NCBI RefSeq assembly: GCF_932274485.2
Contig: NC_065882.2
Coordinates: 41,944,593-42,008,592, forward strand
DNA from: Patella vulgata
Lineage: Eukaryota; Mollusca; Gastropoda; Patellidae
DNA length: 64,000 bases
Direction of reading: 5' to 3'
Positions 1-11,224 of the stretch are shown piece by piece. The position numbers were made by a program, and so were the translations under genes. The notes under the pieces are model-generated. The model saw nothing but the letters and a program-made list of their open reading frames with translations, did not search any database and had not been told where the DNA came from. The stretch's first letter is position 1. Every line of letters starts with the position of its first letter.

Positions 1-1870
1 TTTTTAATTTCGATTTCATTGTCGGGCAATTTCGATTAAAAGGTGAAAAAAGGTGTAAAATTAAGCTATTTACAACCCGGTTAGCGTCTTCATATTTTAA
101 AATATTTGTTCGTAACTTTCATAAACTTGTAGCATTAATCCATACGAAGACAATGTATGTTAAAATTAGTTTGTAATAATAAATGAGTAGTTGCCGAGAT
201 ATAGGCAATTTTGCATGAGTCACTCTTCATGTTATGTTTCCAGTAAAAAAGTCTGTTATTATTGGATTTTCATAAAAGTGACACCACTTGAGGCATAAAC
301 GAATGTGCTTTATATCAAATTGATTACAATTCAAAATTGACACCGGAAGTGGCGCAATTTTATCAAAAACTGTATTTTTAAAATTTAAAATCGATATTTT
401 TTTTCAACTGATAATTACTAACTACGTTGTGAAAACTTTAACTTTCAGTTTAAATCAACAGATAAATAAAAAGAATACGGTCATATAGATATCACAAAAT
501 GGTTTCTAACTTGTACGATTGCAGAAAAATAGACGATTTTCTACTAGTCACTTTTCAAGATTTTTGGTCCATAAAAGTATCAATTATTTTTCGATTTTCA
601 TAAAACTGTCATTATTTTCACAATATCGCAGTAATTTTAACAATAATCGTCGAATTTTAACTTTCGATGCATTTTGGCATAGCCGGAGACAGGGAACATA
701 GCTACGCTACTTTTGATTTTCGGCAAATTTCGTAGATATTAGGCGCCAAGCTTAGAAAATTAAAATTTTTACAAAAATCATTTTTATTTATGAATATTTT
801 TTGGTGTGTTTTACACAAGATTATAGCGTCATCTGACTTGAGCAAAAATGTGGTCCTTCTATTGGCTTATTAAGTTTTTCGGTCCTAGATTTTAATCTTA
901 TTTATTGTTCGATTGGTATAAAACAAAGTTCATATGCTCCATTGTCTCAATTATCATTTTTATTTTTGTTACCGATAGAGTTTCCTGTCGGCACCCGAAG
1001 TGGCGTAATTTTACCAAAAACTACAACAAAATCTGATATAACTAAAAAGGTGTGCTCTGTAAAGTTGCACTGGATAGTGAGCTCAGTTTATTTAATTTCG
1101 ATTTCATTTTCGGGCAAATTCCATTTAGAGGCGAAAAAAGGTGTAAAATTGAGCTATTTACAACTCATTCAGGCTTTTCAGATTTTCAAATATTTCTTCG
1201 TAACTTATATAAACTTGTAGCTATAATCCATACGAAGAAAATGAATGTTATAATTAGTTTGTAATATAAGCAGTTCCCTAGAAATAGGCAATTTTGCATA
1301 AGTCACTGTTTTCGTTATTTTGCCTGTAAAATAGTCAATTATTATTGGATTTTCATAAAAGTGGCACCATTTGATTCAAAAAGCAAATATGCGCCATATC
1401 AAATTGATTACAATTTAAAATTGACACCGGAAGTGACGCCATTCCGTCAATAACTGTATTTTTAACCTTTAAAATTACTATTTTTTTCTCAACTAAGAAT
1501 TATTTAATATGTATTAAAAACTTTTAGTTTAAATTAACATATCAATAAAAATGATACGGTCATATAGATATTACAAAATGGTTTCTAACATGTTCAGTTG
1601 CGGAGAAATAGTCGATTTTCTACTAGCCCTCAAAACAGATATTTTATTCAAATAAATCTGATTTGTAATGTTTTAAAATATTGATATTTGATTCCAATCA
1701 ACTAACAGAATGAACCCATAAAAACGATCATACAGATACCACAAAATGGTTTCTAACGTGTTCGGTTGCAGAGAAATAGACGATATTCTAGAAGTCGCTT
1801 TTCAAGGATTTTTGGTCTATAAAAGTGTCAATTTTTTTCGCATATTAATAAAGTTTTATAAACTGTTGAT
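1..1870. repeat. Tandem repeat, period about 1.08 kb
   Basis: The sequence from base 5 is repeated from about 1091, and matching landmarks recur 1079 to 1094 bases apart: TAATTTCGATTTCATT, TTGACACCGGAAGTG and ACGGTCATATAGAT. A sub-motif (ACAAAATGGTTTCTAAC) occurs at about 495, 1574 and 1741, so the unit has internal duplication. The array runs off the left edge. The copies are clearly diverged, and the short open frames inside have no coding features. It looks like a satellite or the interior of a large non-coding element. Confidence 0.8.
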
Positions 1871-2337
1871 TTTTTTCAAATTTTAATCAATTTTCTGTCA
1901 CGCAAAGGACATTCGAAGTGGTTGTTTCTGTAATCGAAATTAAATATTTTTTTGATAATGGAAGTGATGTCATTGTGTCGAGTCTTCTTTCTATAAATGG
2001 AATTTATATTGCTGGATTTATCGGCATAATTCTGCGTCCATTTTATTACACGTGGGCAATGCGTAAGTGGAAATCTGTTTAACGTTTCCATTGGTACGGA
2101 AAGTCGGGTCAGTTCAAGGTTAACGTGGCACCGGTGAACCCCGTCATTACTGCATCGCAGTTCTAGTTTTATATTTAGTTGGTTTTCACAAAGGGTGCCA
2201 ACGGGAGTGGGGATGAATGGCGTGGCTACCCTAGACAGTTAGATGCCTTCGGATGTGTTATATGTATTAGCCTCCATTGTATGGAGGAAACAAACGTTCT
2301 GTAGACAGTAGTTTTTGTTGAATTTATATATACTTAC
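1871..2337. other. Unassigned sequence left of the hydrolase exon
   Basis: I searched this stretch on the minus strand for further nucleoside hydrolase exons and found none. No repeat or RNA gene was recognised. Confidence 0.5.
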
Positions 2338-2520
2338 ATCAAGTCTACCACATACTTTCAGTATTCTCAGAATGTTAACACAGACTTTGTCCAGCTCAAC
2401 ATTACCACGAACACAAGTTATACCAATGATCTCTATGGCTGGGTTGTTGAGGATGAACATCAAAGCCTGGGCATCATCATCGCCAGGATCAACATCAAGT
2501 ATCACCTTCATCTTTAGCAT
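2338..2520 (-). CDS. Nucleoside hydrolase (IUNH-like), N-terminal exon
   Basis: The minus strand encodes 61 residues starting MLKMKVILDVDPGDDDAQAL. This fits the N-terminus of inosine-uridine preferring nucleoside hydrolases, whose DxDxxxDD motif binds the catalytic calcium ion. The following ITCVRGNVELDKVCVNILRI also matches the family pattern (GN..V..V..N..R.L). The exon ends at a good donor, GAT|GTAAGT, with the donor at 2332-2337. The family cleaves the N-glycosidic bond of ribonucleosides in purine and pyrimidine salvage. The start was chosen as the first ATG of the open frame. I found no later exons between here and the left edge, so this is either the first coding exon of a gene running off the window or an orphan fragment. 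Confidence 0.7.
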
Positions 2521-2819
2521 AGCCTATGCCCTGATCTCTAATGGTTTTATGATTTCTAGAAACGACGAAACAGTTTGAAACATCAAGGCGTATTGGTCAT
2601 AAACAGCTTGGGATTTCAGAATGACTTTAAGGTTGGTCAGAAAACAGTGGTACCGTGCACTAATGAATATTGGCAATAATCCCTTAGACATTTGGAATTT
2701 AAAATTTGCTTCAATAAATGCCACCGTTGGTTATATCTGAAACCACGTAAACAAACCCATGTGGATCTGCCGAGAAATCCGATAATAAGGCCCTTGCTGG
2801 CGTTATAGTGGTACCTGGG
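2521..2819. other. Unassigned sequence upstream of the hydrolase exon
   Basis: It would contain the 5' UTR or promoter of the nucleoside hydrolase if that gene is real. No core promoter motif or coding exon is evident. Confidence 0.4.
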
Positions 2820-3888
2820 TGTCCCAATTAGAGCGGGAGCCCAGGGGGTTAACCTAGCTGAAAAGTGTACCAATTTTCTCCTATATGGTATCAATGCATG
2901 TATATCTGGTATCATCAGAATGTAAGTCTGCCGGGTTTCTGGTGGTGGGTGTGGTATTCCACGCCCAAAATGCCATGACCCCCAAATAGGCTAGATTAGC
3001 TCAAAAGTGTACCACGTGAAAATCGCACAGCAATGTACCGTACATCTTCAGGTATTACAAAAACACTCTGACAGACATTTCTAGTGATGGGGTACCCCTG
3101 ACAGAGCTATGTAATTGCCAGACATTTGTAGTGATGGAGTATCCCTGACAAGAGTTATCTAATTTCCAGACCAAAGCTAGGCTAGATTAGCTCAAATTTT
3201 TACCACCTAAAACAGCTTTGGAGTTGTTCAGTACCACAAGAGGAATCGTGAATGACCACTGCCAGACAGTTTGTGCGGTGGGTTACCCCTAATAGACACG
3301 CCCAAAATGCCACGCCCTCCAACTAGGATAGATTAGCCGGCACTGTTCCCGTGGTCCAAAAATTTAAAAATTGTGTCAGGATGCGTAGATTACTAATACC
3401 TAGCACGTATTCAAGAGGCGATAAACTGCGGTTGCAGGAACATTTTTTATTTCAAAAATGCATTTTTAGCCCCATAAAACGTTTTTTTCCCCAAAAATCA
3501 ATTTCTTGCAACCGCAGTTTATCGTCTCTTCCATACGTGCTAGGTATTAGTATTCTACGCATCCTGGCTAAAAATTTAATTTCTTAAAACACGGGAACAG
3601 TGCTTGCGAAGTTAGCCTAGTTGGGGGCGTGGCATTTTGGGGCGTGTCTGTTAGGGGTAACCCACCACACAAACTGTCTGTCAGTGGTCATTCATGACTC
3701 CTGTGGTGGTACTGAACAACTCAAAATCTGTTTTAGGTGGTACAGATTTGAGCTAATCTAGCCTAGCTTTGGTCTAAATATTAGATAACTCTTGTCAGGG
3801 ATACTCCACCACTACAAATGTCTGGCAATTACATAGCTCTGTCAGGGGTACCCCACTACTAGAAATGTCTGTCAGAGTGTTTTTGTTA
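2820..3888. repeat. Foldback element with about 382-bp inverted arms
   Basis: Bases 3055-3436 and 3506-3888 are near-complementary arms around a spacer of about 69 bases. Paired landmarks are ACAAAAACACTCTGAC with GTCAGAGTGTTTTTGT, GATAAACTGCGGTTGCA with its complement at 3507, and the AATGCCACGCCC segment with GGGGCGTGGCATT. The left extension (2820-2960) contains GGGGGTTAACCTAGCTGAAAA, the reverse complement of the right end of the 18.4-19.6 kb array. The arms also share that array's phrases (TACCCCACCACT, AATGTCTGGCA, CTAATCTAGCCTAGCTTT). It looks non-coding and could form a long hairpin. Confidence 0.85.
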
Positions 3889-4613
3889 CGATAGATGAGT
3901 AATCAATGATCTCTGTGATAAAATAATATTTGGAACGTGTTTAACCAGTTCTATCACATATGTGATAATGACTGGCACCAATATTGTCCTTTAAACTTAG
4001 ACGAAATCGTGTAAAATCAAAAGTTATTTTTGCAAGCTTACAAAGAGTTCCTTGTGTAGTTTTTATCTTTAGTGAAAGCATAATTAGAATCAGTCCTCTT
4101 AATGGTAGAACAAGTCAGATATGTATTTTCAAAGTGAACAAACCCCCACAGGTACAATTTTAAAGTAAAGGCACAAAAGGTACCAGGTACAAAAAGATAC
4201 CACAATTCGCATTACTATATTTCTTATTGAGAGTTAAAGAATAAAGATATCCCCGTGACATCAATCACCTATGTTAGAATTGATCGATTTAAAACTCTAT
4301 AAATGTAACCTTTATTCTGGCACGTTGGGGCTTTAAAATAAACCATAATACACGAGTAAACAATGGGGAAAATATCAAATATCCATTAATAACCCTCTAA
4401 CACATTGGCTTACCTAATTATTGCTCCTTCAATTGGTTCTCAACTATATAATTTCAACTTAACCTGCGAACATAGTGGTCAGATATCATCGATTCATATA
4501 ACGGCGAGTTACGTGAAGGCTGAAAATTACAAATGCGACAGATATATTATCTATTTGATAACGAATTGACATTGATACGAAAAACATCGACTGATTCTTA
4601 ACAATATGAACAT
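3889..4613. other. Unassigned AT-rich sequence
   Basis: No coding exon, repeat or RNA gene was recognised between the foldback and the next TIR element. Confidence 0.4.
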
Positions 4614-4779
4614 TACGGAAGACCATTAGGATCAATCAAATGAAAAAAAAAGAAATATTCTGACTATCTTGTAATTACAAGATAGCCTAATATAGCCTAT
4701 CTTGTAATTATTTTGTCGTTTGTGAATCAGCCTTTACTAATTACTTCCACATTATGTTGTAGGATATGTTTTTATTTGT

Positions 4780-4950
4780 TCATTACAAATTGGCACCCGA
4801 AACCATAGGGTACTGATAATAATTGGATATTAGGATCATCTAGTTTCACGGCAAGATAACAACATCAATATTGATTGAAATTGATCAATATTGAATTCTA
4901 ATTCGTGTTTTAATTTCAAATATTACGGAAAATATTGGGTTAGAGACTTA
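4780..4950 (+). repeat. Partial copy of MITE family M1
   Basis: It resembles the right half of the copies at 15098-15563 and 44775-45215 (ATTGGATAT, AAGATAACAACATCAATATTGAT) and ends with the family terminus GAGACTTAGCTCCTTAAA. Confidence 0.6.
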
Positions 4951-5280
4951 GCTCCTTAAAACATACATTATGCCAGAGCTAGATCTGCCTATCGGAGGTC
5001 TTTCTTTAGGCCTGAAATGTTATATAAACTATTAATTAGACATTTATTAACATGATAAGACAATAATCAACTCCGATTTTCAACAGATTTGAATCATATC
5101 TGCTGTTCAATGGCCGTTGATGATTAACCGTAAAAAAATTTTTTGTTTTAGTTCGTTTTGACTTCGCATAGTTTTTAATTTCCTGTTGAATTGAAAACAG
5201 CCAAAAATCAAAATTTAAAGAGGTTTTCCGAAAAATATAAATAGCGTTCTGTGGCTTTAAGGAGGGCATTGAAATTGATG
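4950..5280 (+). repeat. Copy of MITE family R
   Basis: The stretch CATTATGCCAGAGCTAGATC, followed by GTTATATAAACTATTAATTA and GACATTTATTAACATG, matches copies at 19640-19870, 22726-22800 and 39215-39571. Confidence 0.65.
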
Positions 5281-5737
5281 AATCATGATATTAATATGAA
5301 GTTGGTGGGAGTATGAAGTTAATGAGAGTATGAACTTTATGATTTTAATCGAGGCATGAAAATAACGAATGATATTTATGGTAGCATGACATGAATGTGC
5401 CAATTCTGTAACATAAAATAAAGTACGGCGTTGGCCTAGCTATTAGATAAATCGGTGTATGTCGACCTTAAAATGGGTTATTCATGGGCTTCTCCGTATC
5501 TTGTAATAACAAGATAATCAGATTTTTTTTTTCATTTGATTGACCCTAATGGGCTTCCGTAGAACATATTATAATCTAAGAGAAAATAATCAGGACTAAC
5601 GATCGCGAAATGAACGCACTCTGTACTCTCATACATATAAGAAATGAATTAGCCGTTGTAATAGATTTCGTTAGTATCTAAGCAAACCTAAATGTAGTAA
5701 AGCAAAGACATTTCATATTAATATGGAGAAATGAAGT

Positions 5738-6107
5738 GAAATGGGGTTTAACGTCCTACTGTTCTGCTCCTAACCTGGGCTAATGAAGACGGGCATACGC
5801 CATACAGTGTGCTATGAGGGAAATTTTGCCCGGGCAGCGGCGCAACGGCGCAACGGCCAACTCTTATATCGAATTCCAACTGCCAAGGGATCTTTTACGC
5901 GCACGCCAATGTACACGGGACCTCGGTTTTCCATCCCTTCCGAACGACTAGACAGCTGTCCTTGTCAGGCCCTCCATCCTGCATCACTGACAAGGGGAAA
6001 CCACGCCGGAAAATCTGAATGAACTTTCTCGGCCAATGCAGGGATCGAACACCCGACCCCCAGGCTAACGAGCCAGCGTCTTACCCACGTGATCCCCTTC
6101 CTATTAT
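5738..6107 (-). mobile_element. tRNA-derived SINE (type 1)
   Basis: Read on the minus strand, the head at 6107-6040 is tRNA-like. An A-box-like TGGGTAAGACG is followed by a good B box, GGTGTTCGATCCC. The body contains ACGTAAAAGATCCCTTGGCA-like and CATTAGCCCAGGTTAGGAGC stretches, and the tail is GTAGGACGTTAAACCCCATT. The layout fits SINE superfamilies known from molluscs (V-SINE and MetaSINE types); I cannot assign the exact family. It is the 3' part of a composite also present at 36670-37731. Confidence 0.8.
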
Positions 6108-6117
6108 TATGGAATAA

Positions 6118-6273
6118 TCAAGACTTAATGAATACGGGCAAATGCCATGCCGTGAGCTATGTGAGAGTTTTTTTCCCAGACAGTGGAGTTTAATTCTGCT
6201 TACTCTAGAATTCCAAAACCAACTTGTCAGACCCCCTGTCCTTGCACAACTGACAGGGAAAACCACATTGAAA
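6118..6273 (-). repeat. Older partial SINE copy next to the first
   Basis: ACGGGCAAATGCCATGCCGTGAGCTATG and what follows aligns with the core of the neighbouring SINE (ACGGGCATACGCCATACAGT, GTGCTATGAGGG) in the same orientation, but with many differences. The two SINE cores form a diverged head-to-tail pair. Confidence 0.65.
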
Positions 6274-6662
6274 AGTATGGAAGACCAAACAGCTCTTTAT
6301 TCAGCGTTCTTAGTTCTTAATTCATAGTCCTTAATTCATATTTCTTCATTTGTTGTCGTATTTCGACATTTGTACGCTAAAATTAACATTTGTATCTTAA
6401 AATCAATATTTGTTTTAAAAATCAGACATTTTAATAAAAAGATAAAATTTATTTTAGCAAATCAAAAAATTAGCTTACATTTACGTTTCATCAGAGAAAT
6501 ACAACGAAAAACAAACCTCGAACAACAAATTTAATTTTAAGATACAAATGTTAACTTAGTGTACGAATGTCGAAATACGACAACAATGTAGACATAAGTA
6601 CTATGAATTAAGAACTAAGAATTAAGAACAATGAATAAAGAGCTATTTGGTTTTCCATAGAA
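6274..6662. repeat. Foldback repeat inside the composite, copy 1
   Basis: Arms at about 6274-6408 and 6531-6662 are inverted copies. GTTGTCGTATTTCGACATT pairs with AATGTCGAAATACGACAAC, and CAGCTCTTTATTCA pairs with TGAATAAAGAGCTA. The spacer of about 120 bp is AT-rich and non-coding. Confidence 0.8.
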
Positions 6663-6793
6663 AAGTGCTCCAACCTGAAACCAAATGTCTAAAAAAAAAA
6701 ACGCCGCAAATTTGGGGAGAAATATTGGTAGGCAATAAACCCATATTCTGTTTTCTAGGAATTAAAATTTAAAACGGTTGATGAAATCCATGA
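6663..6793 (-). pseudogene. Old LINE reverse transcriptase fragment, downstream piece
   Basis: The minus strand reads [11 protein letters not shown], a stop, then KTEYGF, which fits the W(M/I)..N.L.LN..KTE region after the YADD motif in CR1/L2-type RTs. It continues the RT remnant at 11325-11700, from which it is separated by the inserted LINE. The same piece ends composite copy 2 at about 37731. Confidence 0.7.
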
Positions 6794-7002
6794 TTTAGTT
6801 CCGATAATAATAATAATAATAATAATAATACTTTATTCAGTGATACAAGGTCATAGACCCATAGTACATAGAATATAACATACATATATATATATATATA
6901 TGTCTATAATAAATATTATTATTCTGTTATTGAGTATATACATGTATATATCAATAGGTAATAACAAGATGGGGTGCCATTGGAGTTAATAACGAATAAC
7001 AA

Positions 7003-10000
7003 CTATACCTGTCTAGAACACAACGCCTCCTCTATATACAGTGCTATAGATATCAATAATGATCTATCTCTAACAGTGCATAACTTATATAGAAGATTTA
7101 CATCATAATAGTCTCTAATGTAGTCTGGTGGAAGGTATTTAACTCTTAAATCGGTCAGATTGTTACAAGTAAACATAAAATGGTATAAGTTTTCATTCCC
7201 TTCATTACATAAAGGACATATTTGGTTCTTAAGAATACCTCTTTTAAATAAATTTGCTGAGAGTGGTAACAGGTTTAAGCGCAATCGTGTGATATTACGC
7301 CTCAGCTTTATTCCCACATTACAAGATAAATAGTGCTCTTGTCTGAGCTCAAGTTTAAAATTACTGTATTCAGTAAGACTATCATGTGATATTAACTTAG
7401 CTGACCAATCTTGAATATCAATATCCTTAAGCCTTAATTTCACTGATTGTGTAAATTTTCTTACATTACCAATACTTTCAGAGTAGAATATAAAACTAAA
7501 ACCAAGTGAGAATAACATCATTCTCAAATGAGTAACCCATGTTTCCCGGCCCAAATTAAAATCTAGATTTTTTAACATTAGATACACCTGTTTTGGATAA
7601 CGGTCTATATTCATATTGATTAAAATGCACCAATATTTTATACAAGACAGTATGTAATAAACACTGAGGCTATGTCGTCCACATTCTCCTACTGCTCCAG
7701 CACTGGTAGAAGATTTATGTATACCTAACACAAACTTACAAAAGCTCGTATGAACACGTTCTATATCAGGTCTGTACTGAAATCCCCAAAGCTGTGAACC
7801 GTACAGTAGAACCGGCTTGATTATAGCATCAAATATTTTAAAGGATACCTTCGGATGAGGGTGACCTGTTTTTGCAATGAAAGACATAATAGGAATAAGA
7901 GCTTTTTCGGCTTTAAGTGACAAGTTCAGAAGACATTTACCCCAGTGCAACCTGGAAGAAAACAAGAGACCTAAGTAACTGTAATATGTGACACAATCAA
8001 CCTTTGTCCCTTTAAAGTACCACTTTTCACTTTTCTTTATTATGCCCCCATTTCGGAAAACAATAATTTTTGTTTTATCAATATTTACAGACAGTTCAGA
8101 GTACTCACAAAAATTTTCTAAGACATTGATTTTCTTTTGAAGGTCACCAATTGTGTCAGCCACAAGACTGAGGTCGTCTGCATATAAAAGTGCTAGAATA
8201 TCATTCACGTCACTAACAGTGAATATTCCTCGTACATTACTTTTCTCAAGCAATTCTAATAACTGATTTAAATAGAAGCAGAATAGGATTGGGCTTAAAA
8301 CACACCCCTGCCTGACACCAGTATGACAGTCAAAAGAAGGTGTGGTTTCACTGCCTAACTTGACAGATGAGGTCACTGATTTATACATATTGCATAGCGC
8401 TTTATGCATATTACCTCGAATGTCCTTCTTGAGAAGTAAATTCATCAATTTGACCCGATTTACGCAGTCAAAAGCTTTAGAAAAGTCCACGAACATGCAG
8501 TAAAATCTGTCCTTGGATTTGGAAAGATACTTCTCAATTAGGCCATTCAATGTAAATATGTGGTCAACAGTTGAGTAATGTGGTCTGTATCCAGCTTGCG
8601 CTTCGTCATACTTATCAAAACACTCCGACCAGTCCTTTAACCTACAATTCAGAACTGATGCATAAATTTTACCAATATTATCTAATAGGGATATACCCCC
8701 TGTAATTACTGGTTACAGATTTGCTACCTTTCTTATGTAAGGGAACTATCAAAGCATTTGACCAAGAACTTGGAAAATATGAATCTGAATTAAATACAAA
8801 GTTGAACAGATTTGTCAAAATATCTGAGAACAATAATGGACATGACTTAATTAAATCAATACAGATCCCATCTGGTCCAGGGGCTTTCCCTGACTTCATT
8901 TGCTGAATACATCTGAACACCTCATCTTTAGTGATAGGCACATTCAATACCTCATAACCATCATTATTCCTATCAACGTCATAGTCAAGGTCATAATGAC
9001 CTCTATCATGGGTATCACCAGCATTATTATTTAGTAATTTTTCAAAATATTGAAACCATTGGCGTGGTGTTATCCCAGACAGAGATGATGGCCTTGTTCT
9101 AACATTTCTAAGAGTTTTCCAGAATTTTGACTTATCTTGAATATCAACTAACAGATCAGAATAAATATTTTGAGTATGCTCGTGCTTTTTCTGTTTGCAT
9201 AAGTTTTTAAATTTACGTTTTGCTTCCTTGTACACACACAGAGATTGGTCTGTGTTCCGGAGTCTAAATTTATTAAGACAATCATACTTTATAGCTTTAA
9301 GATCATTACACTCCCGGTCGAACCACACAGGCTGTTTCCTCTGATATTTTACCCTAGTGTCACCTGGAGGGTTATGTTCAACACAGTTGTTAATATGGTG
9401 TTCTAGAAACAAGACTGCATCATCCGCATTTCTCTGTAGATGCTCTGAAAAATCTGTATTAAATTTATCAAATCCTATTGTGAACCTGTGGATAAACTGT
9501 TTAGACACATTCTGATTCCATTTAATTTTTTGATAAGGGGTTGTTTTAATATCATCACGGTCAGTCTCATTCCCATGCAGTATATGGCAGTTAACATCAA
9601 ACAACAATGGCAGGTGGTCTGACTCCGTACGAAGACCAACACGAAAGTTTGTAATATTTATGAAAAATTCTGAAGAGACTATTACATAATCGACTACGCT
9701 AGCTCCGTTGTATCGAATACAGGTAAATTCGCCGTTTGAATCGCTATTACACCTACCGTTAACAATGTGAATGTTGTTGTAAGCACACAAAGACAACAGT
9801 TTCCTACCATATTTATTTACTTCGGTATCTTTAGATATCCTACCCTGACTAAACGAATCTACATTGTAGTCCGCATCATCAAGTCCGGGAATATATTTTA
9901 CAGAGTCATCATACACAAAATCGTGTAATGTACCGTTACCTGTCCGAGCGTTGAAATCACCTGTTAGTACAATGTTTTCAACCAGATAATCACTGCGTAC

Positions 10001-10495
10001 CTTTAATAAATCTTCTTCCAGTAAATCAAGTCCGTCGATTTCCTTATGTATAGGTGAACATTCAGGTGCGATATAAACAACACCAAGCACAACATCTTCA
10101 TTCCAGCCGAAAAAAGTTCTGTCAAATTTAAGGAATATTTTTTCACGAAATTTGTAGCTTAGTTTCAGAATACCACATGCTATTCTATGTTGAAATAAAA
10201 CACATATACCACCCCTATTACGCCCACTATCCCTCACACACCAAACTGCAGAGTAATTGGAGAAAATAGACACTAAATCGGCCTCGCTGCCACACCATGT
10301 TTCTATGAGACATATCACATCAAATTCTAATAAATACTTCAGAAAATCTTTATCTAATAATTTGCTTTTTAGTCCGTTAACATTCCAGCAGACACATTTT
10401 AGTTTTCCAATTACAGTGTTGTGACAGTCGTTATTGTCATTGTTTATACAAAGCCTATCATCAAAAACAGGTGTGTGACTGGTCTGACCTACATA
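7003..10495 (-). CDS. LINE ORF2: APE endonuclease and reverse transcriptase
   Basis: About 1160 codons in two blocks. The endonuclease has WNVNGLKSK (10374-10388), LIETW, VVYIAPE, TGDFNARTG and SDHLPLLF. The RT has GKAPGPDGI, LHKKGSK, NYRGISLL, KAFDCVNR, GVRQGCVLSPILF, the catalytic YADDL (about 8171-8190) and YLGLLFSS. The C-terminus carries a CPLC...H...C zinc motif. The protein nicks target DNA and copies its own RNA by target-primed reverse transcription. One frameshift lies near 8690, where NYRG meets a GGGGG run; one G fewer restores NYRGISLLDNIGKIYAS. ORF2 has no in-frame ATG before the endonuclease motifs and lies in the same frame as ORF1, directly after its TGA. Confidence 0.9.
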
Positions 10496-11134
10496 TCACT
10501 GATTTTGAAGTTGCTCTAGGGAGAATAATTTGCCGTCGATTTCAAGTTTATCAGATTTTAGTCCCGCTGTTTTACCACCTTCCCTGGCATCTAGCATGAA
10601 TGGAATCAGTTCCTTACGTTTTTGTCTGACAGAAAAAGAAAAATCATTTGCTACATGGACAGAAGAAGTGTTACGAATTTCTTTCGCTTTCTCGAAGATC
10701 AATTGTTTATCTTTCAAATTCTTTAGTTTAACCAACACCGATTTACGGCTGTTGTTCAGAAATACCGTATATTCAAACATAATATTTGGCAATTCAAGTT
10801 CAGTATGAACATAATTTCCCACCTTCAATTCTCTGATGTTTCGGCTGTCCTGTTTGGTTACATCTAACCCTGTAATAATCATGTTGTATCTCTTGTTGTC
10901 ATTCTCCATACTTTCTATCTTCTTCTCTAAATCGCAAATTTTCTTCTCGTTTCTATCTCTTTCTTCCTTCATATGTATATTATCATCTTGTAGGCTTTTC
11001 ATCTGTACAGATAGGACATCTACATTATCAGAAATTTGAACCATTCGTTTGTTTATATCGGCGATTTCTCTCACAGACACCTTGATGTCGACCATTTCAC
11101 GATGAAGATTTTTGATGGCTTCGAGAATATTCAT
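10496..11134 (-). CDS. LINE ORF1: coiled-coil RNA-binding protein
   Basis: From the first ATG (11134, context GACGACATGA) the frame encodes about 212 residues. It opens with MNILEAIKNLHREMVDIKV, and a heptad-rich region (VQISDNVDVLSVQMKSL, EERDRNEKKICDLEKKIESM) predicts a coiled coil over roughly the first 80 residues. RYNMIITGLDV then starts a segment like the RRM of L1 ORF1p, and FSVRQKRKELIPFMLDAR fits its C-terminal domain. Such proteins trimerise and coat the element RNA. The frame is open 16 codons further upstream to a TTG, but a TAA precedes that, so the ATG is preferred. It ends LEQLQNQ-TGA, immediately before ORF2 in the same frame. Confidence 0.85.
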   Translation of the reverse strand: MNILEAIKNLHREMVDIKVSVREIADINKRMVQISDNVDVLSVQMKSLQDDNIHMKEERDRNEKKICDLEKKIESMENDNKRYNMIITGLDVTKQDSRNIRELKVGNYVHTELELPNIMFEYTVFLNNSRKSVLVKLKNLKDKQLIFEKAKEIRNTSSVHVANDFSFSVRQKRKELIPFMLDAREGGKTAGLKSDKLEIDGKLFSLEQLQNQ

Positions 11135-11170
11135 GTCGTCATTTACAGAGGGGTCACTATTTACGTTGTT

Positions 11171-11224
11171 ATTTCTTGACAATTATTGAACTGAGCGGTT
11201 TTGTAGTATACAGACAAAACAGAG
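11171..11224. repeat. 54-bp patch in the LINE leader
   Basis: The segment beginning TATTTCTTGACAATTATTGA and ending TACAGACAAAACAGA is identical, base for base, to 11424-11477. There it encodes part of the older RT (ILFCLYTTKPLSSII on the minus strand). Here it sits just upstream of ORF1, inside the inserted LINE. Confidence 0.9.

Larger units (their letters stand above)
4614..5561. mobile_element. 948-bp TIR element with a 6-bp target duplication
   Basis: The left end starts TACGGAAGACCATTAGGATC and continues as an AT-rich run to the palindrome TATCTTGTAATTACAAGATA. The right end is its inverted complement, from TATCTTGTAATAACAAGATA at 5498 to CCTAATGGGCTTCCGTA at 5561. The TIRs are about 65 bp. 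GAACAT flanks both sides (4608-4613 and 5562-5567). No transposase is visible. The interior holds pieces of two other repeat families (about 4780-4950 and 4950-5280). It is best read as a non-autonomous DNA transposon; its superfamily was not determined. Confidence 0.8.

Noticed and set aside
6035-6107. Possible tRNA gene on the minus strand
   Set aside because: Only the internal promoter boxes are tRNA-like; no acceptor stem or cloverleaf can be formed, and the sequence continues into a SINE body.
6884-6902. (TA)n microsatellite in the LINE 3' UTR as a regulatory site
   Set aside because: Simple-sequence drift in a young LINE; no evidence for regulation.
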